Below, piece by piece: positions 1 to 9,901 of a DNA stretch of 64,000 nucleotides. A program made the position numbers and the translations under genes. Below the pieces are notes generated by a model. That model was given only the letters and a program-made list of their open reading frames with translations. It did no database searches and was not told where the DNA came from. The stretch is from Cryoendolithus antarcticus (Eukaryota; Ascomycota; Dothideomycetes; Cladosporiales; Cladosporiaceae), in assembly GCA_002077065.1 (NCBI GenBank), contig NAJO01000062.1:62001-126000 (forward strand), in the 5' to 3' direction. Numbering within the stretch: the first letter of the stretch is position 1; the number at the start of each line of letters is the position of its first letter.

Positions 1-95
1 TGCACGGTCACTAAATAGACTCGTGTCCATCGCACCCTACTGTCGACCAAGAGCCCTTCACGACCGCGCCTCGTGCGCCCACCACCTCCCTCAAG

Positions 96-710
96 ATGCC
101 CAAATTCTTCTGCGATTACTGCGACGTCTACCTCACCCACGACAGCATGTCCGTCCGGAAAGCCCACAACAGCGGCCGCAACCACATGCGCAACGTCGTC
201 GACTACTACCAGCAAATCGGGCACGAGAAGGCACAGAGCGTCATAGATAGCATCACGAACTCTTACAACGCCGCTGGCCAGGCTGACAGTAATCCGATGC
301 TACACCAAGGACCTGGCGCGATGGGAGGATTCGGCGGGGGGATGCCGCCGATGGGTATGCCACCGGGTTTCAGTGGAGGACCGCCGATGGGAGGATTTGG
401 GGGTATGCCGCCGGGATTTCCGCCGCCGCCTGGTGGGATGCCGATGGGGATGGGGAGAGGGATGCCGCCTATGGGTATGCCGCCTGGATTTCCACCGGGG
501 CCGATGGGGATGCCGCCAGGTTTTGGAGGGGCTGGGTCGCCACCTGGGGGAATGCCGTTTGCGCCGCCGCCTGGGATGGGTGGGATGCCACCTGGGCCAA
601 ATGGGATGCCGCCGATGCCGATGGGGATGCCACCTATGGGAGGGATGCCACAGGGAATGCCGCCTGGATTTGGAGGGCCGATGAACGGGGGACCGCCGGG
701 TGGGCGATGA
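96..710 (+). CDS. U1 snRNP protein C (U1-C / Yhc1 homologue)
   Basis: Intronless, 204 residues. The first 35 residues form the U1-C matrin-type C2H2 zinc finger, with ligands C6, C9, H24 and H30 and the family start MPKFFCDYC. In the family this domain sits in the U1 snRNP and stabilises pairing of U1 snRNA with the 5' splice site, in the nucleus. Residues from about 70 to the end are a low-complexity Gly/Met/Pro tract built on repeated [12 protein letters not shown] units, the usual tail of fungal and animal U1-C. The ATG at 96 is the only start giving the canonical N-terminus. The protein is a little longer than human U1-C because of the tail. The next gene on the same strand begins about 750 bp downstream. 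Confidence 0.96.
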   Translation: MPKFFCDYCDVYLTHDSMSVRKAHNSGRNHMRNVVDYYQQIGHEKAQSVIDSITNSYNAAGQADSNPMLHQGPGAMGGFGGGMPPMGMPPGFSGGPPMGGFGGMPPGFPPPPGGMPMGMGRGMPPMGMPPGFPPGPMGMPPGFGGAGSPPGGMPFAPPPGMGGMPPGPNGMPPMPMGMPPMGGMPQGMPPGFGGPMNGGPPGGR

Positions 711-1454
711 GATTTGGAATAGAAGAGTGAAGAAACCGAGGTATTGAGGACTCGAAAATTCTGGTTATGTTTCAGTGTTGATACCGCCAGCCTGCCGCCA
801 CGAAACGCGCGCTCGTAAATCAATTAGCTGTGGCTTGGATCTAGTAGAGACTTCCTTACTAGCCACGCATTCTGGAAGCTATCGTCAACGGCGGTCGCCT
901 GCTGGGCCAACACGAGACGCGAATCCTGCTTTGCGAGCGTGCAGCAGACTAGCTTCGACTGGAAGCGACATGGTCGACTCGGAAAGCCTCAACCAGAACA
1001 TGCTATCGGCGAAGGCATGTACTCGCCCGATTAGAATGACCTATCTGATCGACACCTCGATACTGGGCGCGACGGTGGCAGCATCATCGTGCGATACTTA
1101 GCGCAAATCAGCTGATGCAGTACTACGATGGGCTTGACCAAGCTGGGTGGCACTCGCGCCGCCTAGTATGTCGTTCGCGATCTACCGTTGAGGCGAGTCC
1201 GTAATGGCAGAACATTTACAAGGAAGGCGCGAACAAGGCGCATCGTGCGGGACAAAAGTCTACGTCTGTAAGAATACCGAATGCGTTTGTCAATTCTCAT
1301 TGTGTCCCGCATTCCAGTCATATTGAACAAAGCTCATCACGTGCCAAGCCCAATGCGCTCTTTCCTCCCAGTGCCGCACACTTGACTTCACACCACCACT
1401 GACTTATCGGCACGACACCACCGACCTCTCGCCTCCTCTACCATCACCGCGAAG
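711..1454 (+). other. Intergenic region, U1-C to coiled-coil gene
   Basis: I see no convincing gene here; a 108-codon frame at 775-1101 has no recognisable composition or motif. A CACGTG E-box lies at 1338-1343. The last 70 bases before the ATG at 1455 are rich in C/T and CACC, typical of a fungal promoter and 5' leader. Confidence 0.6.
1338..1343. promoter_or_regulatory. CACGTG E-box
   Basis: A perfect 6-bp palindrome about 110 bp upstream of the coiled-coil gene start. It matches the core site of fungal bHLH factors; function is inferred from position only. Confidence 0.3.
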
Positions 1455-3908
1455 ATGTCGGGGAACCCATGGTCCCCGTCGGACGATACTGAGGATCCGA
1501 AGAACTTTACCTGGTACGCACTCGACCACCCTTCCATCAAGCCACCCACGCAGCTGGATATCATCTATGATGATAACAACAATCCAACCCGCTGGCGCCA
1601 CGATCACAAATGGTATCACATCACCACAGTACCCACTACCATCTACATCATCAGAAGTAAGGACTGCACGCAATGGCGCAGAATGACCAAGAACGAGGTC
1701 CGACGCAAGGGGGAGAAGAAGACCGGTCAGCTCGAATACGAAGCCGATTACAAGAACCGTCATGGACATTTTCCGAATCAGACAGCGAGGTATCCTAATT
1801 GCAGGGCGTGTAAACATGAAGACGCTGGAAAAGGGCTATATGTGCCTGAGGCAGAAAATGGTGTGGACGATGCCAAGACTGGGGATCCTGGTAAATCCAA
1901 TGCGGCAGACGGAAGCTCGCAGAGCAACAATGATGGCATGAGCGAAACTACATCGCATGGGAGTGCTGGGGAGGCATCGAAGGGTGGAGATGGAGGTGAT
2001 GGAAGGAGGAAGAATGGAGGTAATGGAAAGGCTAAGGGAAAGGGAAAGGAAAGCAAAGATGGCGGCTCAGCAAGGTCATTGTCGCCAGTCAAGAAAGCGC
2101 AGTCCGGCTCAGCGGCTTCCTCGAGGATTGGATCACCGGCTCCCAGCGTGAAGCGCGACAGTGTGGCTGATGGAGTTGCTACGTGGCAGCCGTCAAAGAA
2201 GATGGCAAAGGATAGCTCAACCAAGGAAGGGAGCAATGGCGCAAGCAAAGTGCCGGTCGCAGCGAAGAAGCCTGATGGGGCTTTCGCGGCTGCTGTCGAA
2301 GAGGGAAGACGCATGGAGGAGGATGCTGTCCCAGACAGTAAGTAGTGACATGAACCGTTTCGGAATCCTATGTGAGACAAACAATTGATAATTTGTATAG
2401 ATAGAGACGCCAAAGAGCGCCGCAGGATCGAGCAAATTGAAGCTGATCACACGTCCATGATGCGCGACTGGAACGAAACCAACGTGGCGAACCAAAAGCT
2501 GAAGGACACGCTTGAAGAGAATGAGAAGGAAATGGGACGCATTCGCCGGGAGAATACCGAGATGACGAAGCGCGCGGAGGAGAGCGAGAAGGCGAGAGAG
2601 GAGGCGGAGGGGAAGGCAACGCAGGTTGAGAAGGATCTCGGCGAAGTCAAGAGGACGGGGTCCACAACGCAGAGTGCTCTGACGAAGACTGAGAAGGATG
2701 TGAACGAGCTGAAGAGCGAGCTGAAGGACACAGCCGAGGCCCTTGAGGAGAAGATTGATGCGTACAACAAGGCTTACGACCGGAACGAGGTGCTCCAGGA
2801 GCAGCTGCAGCAATTCGAAGACCAGACTGAGGCCCTGGAGGCGATGACCACCGAGCGGGATCAGGCCATTGAGAACCTGAGGATCACCGACGAGAAGCTG
2901 GAAGCACTGTTCGTAGGCACGGCTAAAGATCTCAGCCTGGAGGAGAAGCTGAAGCATTTGCACGAGCAGCAGGAGGCGAAGCACTCGCGTTCAGAGTCGC
3001 GCACACCGAGCGAGAGGAGCTTGCCCAGTCTACCAAAGCGCCGGCCAGGCACACAGCGGCACGTATCGTTGGCAGACGAGCTAGCTGGCGTCGGAGAGGA
3101 TGGCAATGAGGATCAGGACGAGCAGGACGATGGTGAGGATCATGGAGCACAGGATGCCCAAGCACCGCTACATCGACCGCAGTCACCCCAAGCGGCACAA
3201 CCTCACCTGCAGATCCCGCCGCTACAGACTCTCGGCTTCAGCGGCATCATCTCGCAAGAAACTGTGCCGGTGCCACCTCGCGCGCCGGAGCCTCAGACCC
3301 TCAGCTTCAGCAACATCATCTCGCAAGAGACTGCGCCAGTACAGCACCAAGCACCACCAAAGCCGGCTCTCAGCCTTGGTGCCATCATCTCGCAAGCCAT
3401 TTTGCCGAAGAAAGCCAAGTTGTCGCCCAAGCCCCAGGACCCAACGCCTCCGGCGACTGCAGTCCCAGAGCAGCCAGTCACAGACGCAAAGCCACCTCCG
3501 CCTACCTACGCAGACGCCCTCAACTCCCCCTTCTCCACCAACCAACTTTCACCTACCGGCCAACCCCAGCCCCAACAAACCAAGACCTATGTTAATATAG
3601 CAAGCTCACCCATCACAGCCGAGCAAGCCAAAGACGCTACCCTCGACCAGCCCCAAGTCAAGATCGTGCAAATCGAAGGCCCAACGAAGTACCTCGAAAT
3701 CGTACCGCCCTTCGACTGGCTATACTGGGCCATCCCCATCGTCCTGGGATTGACGTTCCTGGTGTGCTCGTACTATGCTGAGCGGGAGAGGCGGGTCTGG
3801 GCGGACGCGAACGATACGCGCGGGGCGTATGATCGCATGATGTATGGAATGGACGGGCTGGCTACGTTTGCGTTGTTGCCGGGGAAGGTCGTGGGGACGT
3901 TTAGATGA
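1455..3908 (+). CDS. Tail-anchored coiled-coil protein, unknown function
   Basis: Two exons, 1455-2337 and 2401-3908, give 796 residues. The 63-nt intron starts GTAAGT and ends TATAG. I do not recognise the family. Residues 1-130 look folded: rich in Trp, Tyr and His, with a conserved-looking NCRACKHED cysteine pair. Residues 130-295 are low-complexity Gly/Ser/Lys. Residues about 297-500 are a long charged coiled coil. A Pro/Gln-rich part follows, with three copies of an FSxIISQET-like motif near 3230-3400. One membrane segment near residue 734 (WLYWAIPIVLGLTFLVCSYY) is followed by a short basic tail, which suggests a cytosol-facing protein with a C-terminal anchor. A tether or membrane adaptor is possible but unproven. 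Confidence 0.85.
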
Positions 3909-4605
3909 ATCGATGGATGCAAGAGGTGGGACAGCGTGTCATGTTGACAGCTGAGGAAAGAGTGGTGAGGTGGTGGCTGTCATGTTGACGCTGCTATCTT
4001 CCGTAGCGGCGGCTGTGTAGGCGCCGCGCTCTCACTGAATTGAGGTAGGGGGTTGAGGTGGTGTGGGGAAGCTCGGTCATGCTGACGGGCTAGATGGGTG
4101 CTGGAAAGAAAAGATGGTCGGATTCGATGGGCAGGCCAAGTCATGCGGACGGGCTACTTGGCTGCTTTGGAGAAGGAGAGCGTCTAGTTGACGGCACCGA
4201 CCCTTCGCACCTTGTCATATTGGCTCGTAATCCGCGGGCGGAGCATTCATGGCGTTTTGGCGCACTTGACGATACCCTGGGTTTGCTATGGTTAGACTGC
4301 CTGGACGGAATTGCCGTTAGATCATGATGCCTCATTTCCTGCATGTTCCCTCATTCAAGCGCCTCGTACCTTTCCCGCAGTGTACAACGTACGTCACGCT
4401 CCTATACACTTAGGTACAACAGACAATCGCCAGGCTATCACGCTCAGGAGAGGCTGTGTACGTGCAGACACGGTAGCTACGCGGCGCATTGTTTCTCACT
4501 ACCGGTGTACGCCGGATTCGCGGTCGTGATTCTGCGTATAGATGCTTGAAGCTGTGTGAGGCTTTTGTGAGAAGGTTGAAACTACATCCCAACAGCATAG
4601 CATGA
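3909..4605. other. Convergent 3' intergenic region
   Basis: This separates two convergent genes. No ORF is convincing. The first 250 bp carry four loose copies of a GTCATGYTGACG-like word, described separately; the rest shows nothing I can name. Confidence 0.55.
3937..4156. repeat. Four degenerate copies of GTCATGYTGACG
   Basis: Copies lie at about 3937-3950, 3977-3990, 4074-4092 and 4138-4156. The last two also share the extension GGGCTA. Spacing is irregular (40, 97 and 64 bp), so this is not a simple tandem array. It may be coincidence in a short GC/TG-rich tract or the remains of small duplications. Confidence 0.4.
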
Positions 4606-6651
4606 CTATCCAAAAGCTAGCCGCTTCTGTCCCTTTCCCCTCTCCCCTTCGCCGAATTTTGTCGGTCTGCCTCGACCCCTGCTCCCTCCTCTGCCGCCGC
4701 CCAGCCTCGAGCTGTTGTCGGTGGTCTCGGGTTGTGCTGCAGGAGGCTGCGGCGGCGTTACTGTCTGCGTGGAGAGATCAAGTGCAAAGTGGTAGTCCTC
4801 GTGCTCGAGCCGTTGCTCTTGCGGTATACGATCAGAGCAGCGAGAGCAAGTATATGCAGAGTCTGAGTCTTCCTCCGGTGGCTTGGGCTGCACTCGATCA
4901 GGTGTCGTAGGCCGTGAGGGCTGAGCGGAGGGTGGTGGCATCGACGGGTTATCTCCACCCGTCGCATTCCGTGCGTGCGTGGCAGAAAGGTCGTCAGTGC
5001 TGTCAGTGCGTAGCAGCGCTGCCTCGCCATCGTCGTCTATGTCGCCGATGCTGCTGCTTCTGCTCTCCTCACTTGGCATGCCGAAGAACTTGGCTATGCT
5101 GCCTTCTCCCACGCGCCTTCGCTTGGCTGCAGGCTGCTCGTGCGTAGCAGCAGGCACAGGCAGTGATTTTGCCTGCTCACCTCGCACAAGGAAGCTACCA
5201 ATGCCCATGTTCCCCTGCACCCCGTCCTCGAAACCTCCAACACTCAAACTGAGATTAGCACACGGCCAAGCCCTTCCATCAACCACGACCTGGCTTAGCA
5301 GATTCTTCGCAAGCAGGAAGAGTCCATCTTGCGTGATAGCCTTGCCCATGGGTATAGGACATGCGCGACTTCTCGTTTGCCCCCCCTGCCGATGATGCAA
5401 AGAGATAGTCTTCGGCCTCCGCTTATTCTCGAGCACGCCCTCATCCACAAGTCGGGAGTAGATATCCGCAACGAAGATTCGTAGCCACTTGCAAGCAGCG
5501 TCGAAGTCGTTGATACTCGGCCGGAAAGACTTGGCTGAGAGCATCGATTTGATTTGCGTCCGCGGATTGACTTCAGAGCTGTCTTCGCCGCGGATGATGT
5601 TGTAGAGCCAGGCTCCCGTGTCATCGCCAAGAGTCTTCTGCAGCTCACCAATAGGTATCGGGAGTAGATCGGAGACTGTGTCAGTATTGAACGCCGCCAC
5701 GACTTCATCTCCTAGCTTGCCGCCGAGATTGCGGATCTTGGTGAACTTGTAGCTAGAGAGAAATTGCTGTACTGCGCGGTTGCGGACTACGGTCTGGCTA
5801 TTGGGTTTCTTGTGCGCGGACCCGAGTTTGGCGAGCATCTTGTTTCTGCTCAGACCCGCAGAGCAAGTGTAATGCAACTTATCGAAGATCTCCTTCCGCA
5901 CATCCCGCACGATCTCGGAGGCAATGAGCATGGCTATATCGTCCCAATCTGGGTCGTCCTCCTCGCTTTGCTTGTCGTCCAGATCTACCAAAGCATCGGC
6001 AGCCCAGTCCAGCGCTGTCGTAGGCGGGCGTGGGAGTGCTTCGGACGGGTCATCATAAGGTGGCGGACCTCGTATCTCAGCGTATCGCTCCAGCATGATG
6101 CCGTGGACTTGCGCCGAGAGGTCCAGGAATACCTCATCGATACTCGCCTTCTCCACCTTCTGCTTGTCCGCTGGCAGGAATCCCTTGATCGTCGCGAGAA
6201 TCTTTCGACACTCTAGTCTGTACGGATCCAGACTCACTTTCCTGATCGCGATCTCCTTGAAAGCATCGTCGCTATAGCTCCACTCCGTGTCCCCCTCCTT
6301 CCAAGTCGCAACATGCTGGCAGATAATCTCAGGACACTTCTCTTTCGCTTCTGTGATAGTGACATGCCTATTCAGCCCGAACGCCCGCGCAGGATAGTTG
6401 ATGGCGATAAGACCCTGCCATTGCTGCACTGCAAGCGGTACTGTAGGTTCCAGGCCGAGTCGCACACCCTCGCATTGCGCATAGAAGGCATCGAGGTCGA
6501 TGTGCGCTATCACGCGGAGAGGCGAGGAAGTTGAGGAGAAAGAGAAGGTAGAGAGGTGCTTGTAGGTAAATTTACTGCGGCGTTTGCGGCGGGTGGAGGG
6601 GGAGAGGGTGGAGGAGGGGGAGGAGGCGAAGGGGGGAACTTGGGAGGACAT
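4606..6651 (-). CDS. DNA polymerase eta (Rad30/POLH homologue)
   Basis: Intronless, 681 residues, a usual length for fungal pol eta. It is a Y-family translesion polymerase; the family bypasses UV-induced cyclobutane dimers in the nucleus. The catalytic palm shows the first metal-binding motif HIDLDAFYAQCE near residues 50-61 and the second motif KASIDEVFLDLS. The little-finger region follows with KSMLSAKSFRPS. A C-terminal ubiquitin-binding zinc finger near residues 600-621 has ligands C602, C605, H617 and H621, which in the family recruits the enzyme to monoubiquitinated PCNA. The last residues (GQKRLAFG) resemble a degenerate PIP box; this is weak. The gene runs convergently toward the coiled-coil gene and shares a 423-bp divergent promoter with the small membrane protein. 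Confidence 0.95.
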   Translation of the reverse strand: MSSQVPPFASSPSSTLSPSTRRKRRSKFTYKHLSTFSFSSTSSPLRVIAHIDLDAFYAQCEGVRLGLEPTVPLAVQQWQGLIAINYPARAFGLNRHVTITEAKEKCPEIICQHVATWKEGDTEWSYSDDAFKEIAIRKVSLDPYRLECRKILATIKGFLPADKQKVEKASIDEVFLDLSAQVHGIMLERYAEIRGPPPYDDPSEALPRPPTTALDWAADALVDLDDKQSEEDDPDWDDIAMLIASEIVRDVRKEIFDKLHYTCSAGLSRNKMLAKLGSAHKKPNSQTVVRNRAVQQFLSSYKFTKIRNLGGKLGDEVVAAFNTDTVSDLLPIPIGELQKTLGDDTGAWLYNIIRGEDSSEVNPRTQIKSMLSAKSFRPSINDFDAACKWLRIFVADIYSRLVDEGVLENKRRPKTISLHHRQGGQTRSRACPIPMGKAITQDGLFLLAKNLLSQVVVDGRAWPCANLSLSVGGFEDGVQGNMGIGSFLVRGEQAKSLPVPAATHEQPAAKRRRVGEGSIAKFFGMPSEESRSSSIGDIDDDGEAALLRTDSTDDLSATHARNATGGDNPSMPPPSAQPSRPTTPDRVQPKPPEEDSDSAYTCSRCSDRIPQEQRLEHEDYHFALDLSTQTVTPPQPPAAQPETTDNSSRLGGGRGGSRGRGRPTKFGEGERGKGQKRLAFG

Positions 6652-7074
6652 GACGTCCCGCAGAGGCCGTATCTAGTCGGCCATGTTGAATCCTTCCAGC
6701 TTGTCTTCAGATCGCAAGCCTCAGTGTTCGTCGGATTCTGGCGTAGTCAATATGCTTTAATCGCGTCGCGTCAGAGCCTCCGATCGCGTCCAGGGTAGAT
6801 GGCGATCTCGATGACGAAGGTGGCACGATTGGATTCATCAGACGGCATCATTCATTGACAAGTATATATTATATTTGTATGTCCAAATACTATCTTCCTT
6901 GCATCATCACTTTGTCTTGATTCACTAGAACATCTCTACCAAACCTCCACAGTTGTCCTGGAACCTGCCGTTGATCTATGTGAAGACAATAAAAGCCGAA
7001 GATCCAACATCTAAAGAACAGCGAAACCCTCACAAGCTACCTGTAGACCGTTTCCGATAGATATATCTCTCGCA
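6652..7074. other. Divergent promoter, pol eta / small membrane protein
   Basis: The two genes point away from each other. An AT-rich island at about 6862-6880 (TATATATTATATTT) is the only clear departure from the GC-rich background and may hold TATA-like elements. The 3' half is a CA-rich leader-like sequence. Confidence 0.5.
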
Positions 7075-7413
7075 ATGGCATTCCGCTCCCCAGCTTCGAT
7101 ACTCGGTCTGCTCAACCTAGGTGCCATTGGCGGCGCCACCTACTACCTCAAGTCCCTCCACGACTACAATCTCGAGGAATTCGAAGCGCGCCAGAACGAG
7201 CTTGACCAGACTTTGAGAGGGCACATCGGCATCATCGAAGACTCACTGGTGCGCATCGAAGGGAAGAAGTTGCCTGAGATGAGTGAGAAGTCGTAAGTCA
7301 TGCATTGATTTCCATAGGCCGTGTTCGTCTCCCCGTGCTGTACTGATCTGCTTAACAGTCGCGCGCACTACGAAGCAGGAGGCCAACTGGGGAAGAACAG
7401 AGATCGGTCGTAA
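7075..7413 (+). CDS. Small single-pass membrane protein, 90 aa
   Basis: Exons 7075-7292 and 7359-7413 give 90 residues. The 66-nt intron has GTAAGT, a perfect TACTGAT branch site and AACAG. Without splicing the frame stops at the exon edge (TCG TAA), so the protein would end after 73 residues. Residues 5-25 form one hydrophobic helix (SPASILGLLNLGAIGGATYYL), followed by an acidic, helical segment and a basic end. The short size, N-terminal helix and charge pattern recall small mitochondrial inner-membrane proteins, but I do not recognise the family, so the function is unknown. Confidence 0.75.
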
Positions 7414-7728
7414 GCCGTTCACGACGCTTGGCCTCTTTTCCACAAGTGCGCTCAGTACGGGCTCCCACACTGCATCCTCCATGCTCCGGTTCTCGCTATG
7501 CGGTGGCCACTACTCGGCCCTCTTCGGCCACTCGGCCGCAAGGCTGTCCAGCAATGCTCTCGTCTGCATTCGCAACGTTGAACCTTCGCGCCCAAGTTCC
7601 TGTGCAACGCGTCGTGACAGGGACAGGGGCTCCATTCTGGCGCATAGCTCGTTCCAGTACAATTCTCGATACACCGACGGACCAAGTCAGCGATCATAAT
7701 TCCTGTTCCAACGCCCTTCGACCAGGCT
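7414..7728. other. Convergent spacer
   Basis: This lies between the 3' ends of the small membrane protein and the Ser-rich gene. Open frames exist on both strands, but none has a recognisable motif; I treat them as chance. Confidence 0.45.
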
Positions 7729-8226
7729 TCAATCCGCGCCCTCAAACAACCTTCTCGCTGCATCCGAGCTGCTTCTGGAGCTGCTGGCTCTCGCGCTCTC
7801 TGCCGTCCCTTCGCTCGCCGAATTCCCTCGAGCCGCCAATCTCGCAAACCCGGCAGCCATAGGTGAATATGATCGATCGAGCGAACTCCGCGAAACTTGT
7901 GGATTCGATCGCAATGAGCTTGTCGATGAGCTCGTCGAGGAAACCGTTGATGTCGACTCCGAGCGTTTATTCGTCCGGTCTGGCAGAGTATATGCTGAGT
8001 GTACGTGCTCTTGGATGGACCTGCGAGAGCCCCGCTCGTCAAGTGATCTCCGATGAGAAGAGCTTGTCGTGCGATTCAAGTCCATGTGGGGGCTCGCCGA
8101 GCGTTGCTGTGTCTGAGAGCTACCGAAAAGGCGCTGCTGATACTTCTGTCGACAAGAAGCGCACAGTCGACGGTCATCCGCGGACTGTCTCGAGCACGTG
8201 CAATTGGGTCTCGTGTATTCCGACAT
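7729..8226 (-). CDS. Ser-rich hypothetical protein with N-terminal Cys cluster
   Basis: A single 165-codon frame. The start has a good context (CACAATGTCG, A at -3). The first 25 residues hold four cysteines in the pattern NCTCS...CASC, a possible metal site. The remainder is Ser/Arg-rich and probably disordered, with runs such as STVSSTSSSTSSL. Codon choice is consistent with a real fungal gene. No family is recognised. A 3' extension by splicing into the overlapping downstream frame cannot be excluded, but no clear donor/acceptor pair stands out. Confidence 0.6.
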   Translation of the reverse strand: MSEYTRPNCTCSRQSADDRRLCASCRQKYQQRLFGSSQTQQRSASPHMDLNRTTSSSHRRSLDERGSRRSIQEHVHSAYTLPDRTNKRSESTSTVSSTSSSTSSLRSNPQVSRSSLDRSYSPMAAGFARLAARGNSASEGTAESARASSSRSSSDAARRLFEGAD

Positions 8227-9901
8227 TGTGAGAGGTTCGCGGCTGCTGTATTGAGCTTGGTAGATGAGGGTGTAGAGCGTCTAGATTGACGCCACTTGGT
8301 GTCCTCAGAAACGAGTGTAATTGTTATGGGTGTCTTGTCGATTCCTGACCTGTGTAGAAGGAAGCATACACCGGTCGTTCTATTGCCAACTTCGCTTCTG
8401 ACCAACAATCTGGTCAACCCAGGGAGACTCGACGGGTGATGTACCTTTTATCACCCAGTTCGCGTCCCGGCACCCAAAGTTCCACACCCTCCAGGCCGGC
8501 CTTCGACGGCAAGCTGCACAGTGTGCAAGCGACGCGTCCAATGACGTACCAATGACTACCAACCAGCAAACCTGAAAGCCCAAGTACTTACATCTTACAC
8601 AACCAATCACTCACTCTCAACTGCTGGCCCAATTTGCGTTGCAGCAAATCCACATCTCACCTTGGGATGAGGGCGTAAAATCACGATCATCCTGCTCCCC
8701 GCGGCAGAGCGTTGTAAACGTCACCACGTTAGGCATGCAATTCGCTTCACTCGGCGCGATAGAGTTTTAGCAACCACGTGTTGGGCGTGCGGCAGGGATC
8801 CTGAACTCACGATATGGGAGTTAGGCTCGGCTCGCGTAGTCGGATTATACACCTGGGTATGGATTTCGTCGAGCGCACGTGGAGCTGGGATCTCGACTGT
8901 TGTGGGGGATCCTCGAACCTGTACATTAAACTTGTCCAGCATTGACTCGACACATTGTATCGGGGTGGGCTGCGGGATTCGTGGATTAATTATTGCTGCG
9001 AACTTGATAAATGGGCCTCGGGGCGCTGACCTGATGAATGCCCTGATGAATGCGGTGGATATACATTTAGAAGGTTTGGGAACGGACAGCGAGACTGTCG
9101 GAGAGTTTGCAGAGAGTCATAGCGATTTCCGTTCGTTGAGAAAGTTGTTCTAGCGGATTACCTTATTTAGGTGGTGCACCAGTGACTACGCGGTCTACGT
9201 TCGAGGTTATGTTCCACCGAGCGAGGCTTGGGGAAGAGTGAATATGGCAACGACCGGTCGTATGATCGCGCCTGCTGTGTTCTCCACCCATGCGAAGTTT
9301 GCAGCACTTCATGTCGTCTCTCTGCATGCAGAGTTTAATGTATTCCCCGTTCTATATGCTCACGGGTAGTGGCCCGATTTTCTGGACGGCATCCGGGTGC
9401 CGTCCTCGAGTACAATGCCCTTCTCCTCACAAGGTGCCAAGATTCAAGTCTGTGAAGAGGGCGCACGATGCAAGATCGACCGTGTAATTCTTCTGCCGAT
9501 GCAACAGTCTACTTGTACTTCACTAGCCTCCAAAGCTCTCTTGACATCCGTCTTCTCCCAGCTGCCACATGAGGGCCCAGGTATGCGCGTGAACCACCGG
9601 GATCCTGCATGGAGAGGCGTCCTTCCATCGAGCGCTAGCTGCGCATCGAGTGCTCTGCGCCGACGGCCCCTTCAATTTTGTAATGCACCTCGACTAGCAG
9701 CAAACTTTGCTTGGATGGCGCATGCTTGCTGGGACCGCGATGAGCATGCCGAGAATTGGCAAATCGAGGGCGCATGCAAGGGTTGACCAAGTCGTGGTGG
9801 TGGAGATGTACCCGTGTTGCTCGGCCTGCCGCTGATCCATATGTTTGCATTCGCGTGATAGCCATGCCCTAGTTTCTCCTTTCGTACGACAGTTCGAGCC
9901 C
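8227..9901. other. 1.7-kb gene-free region
   Basis: The longest gap in the window. Several frames of 65-129 codons occur (for example 9397-9786 +), but none shows domain-like composition or splice continuity. The first 400 bp probably hold the promoter of the Ser-rich gene, including three CCAAT boxes. No tRNA, transposon end or tandem array was found by eye. Confidence 0.5.
8538..8609 (+). promoter_or_regulatory. Cluster of three CCAAT boxes
   Basis: CCAATGAC occurs at 8538-8545 and again at 8549-8556, exactly 11 bp (one helical turn) apart. A third box, CCAATCA, is at 8603-8609. They lie 310-380 bp upstream of the Ser-rich gene start. CCAAT is the binding core of the fungal Hap/CBC complex; regulation is inferred. 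Confidence 0.35.

Noticed and set aside
263..823. Minus-strand Pro/Gly/Ile-rich frame opposite U1-C.
   Set aside because: A mirror image of the GMPP repeat tail of U1-C; no independent evidence.
2217..2984. Minus-strand 255-codon Leu-rich frame.
   Set aside because: It is antisense to the coiled-coil region; Leu richness is what a Glu/Lys/Gln-rich coiled coil gives on the other strand.
9397..9786. 129-codon plus-strand frame in the 1.7-kb gap.
   Set aside because: No domain-like composition, no splice continuity, and similar frames occur on the opposite strand; likely chance.
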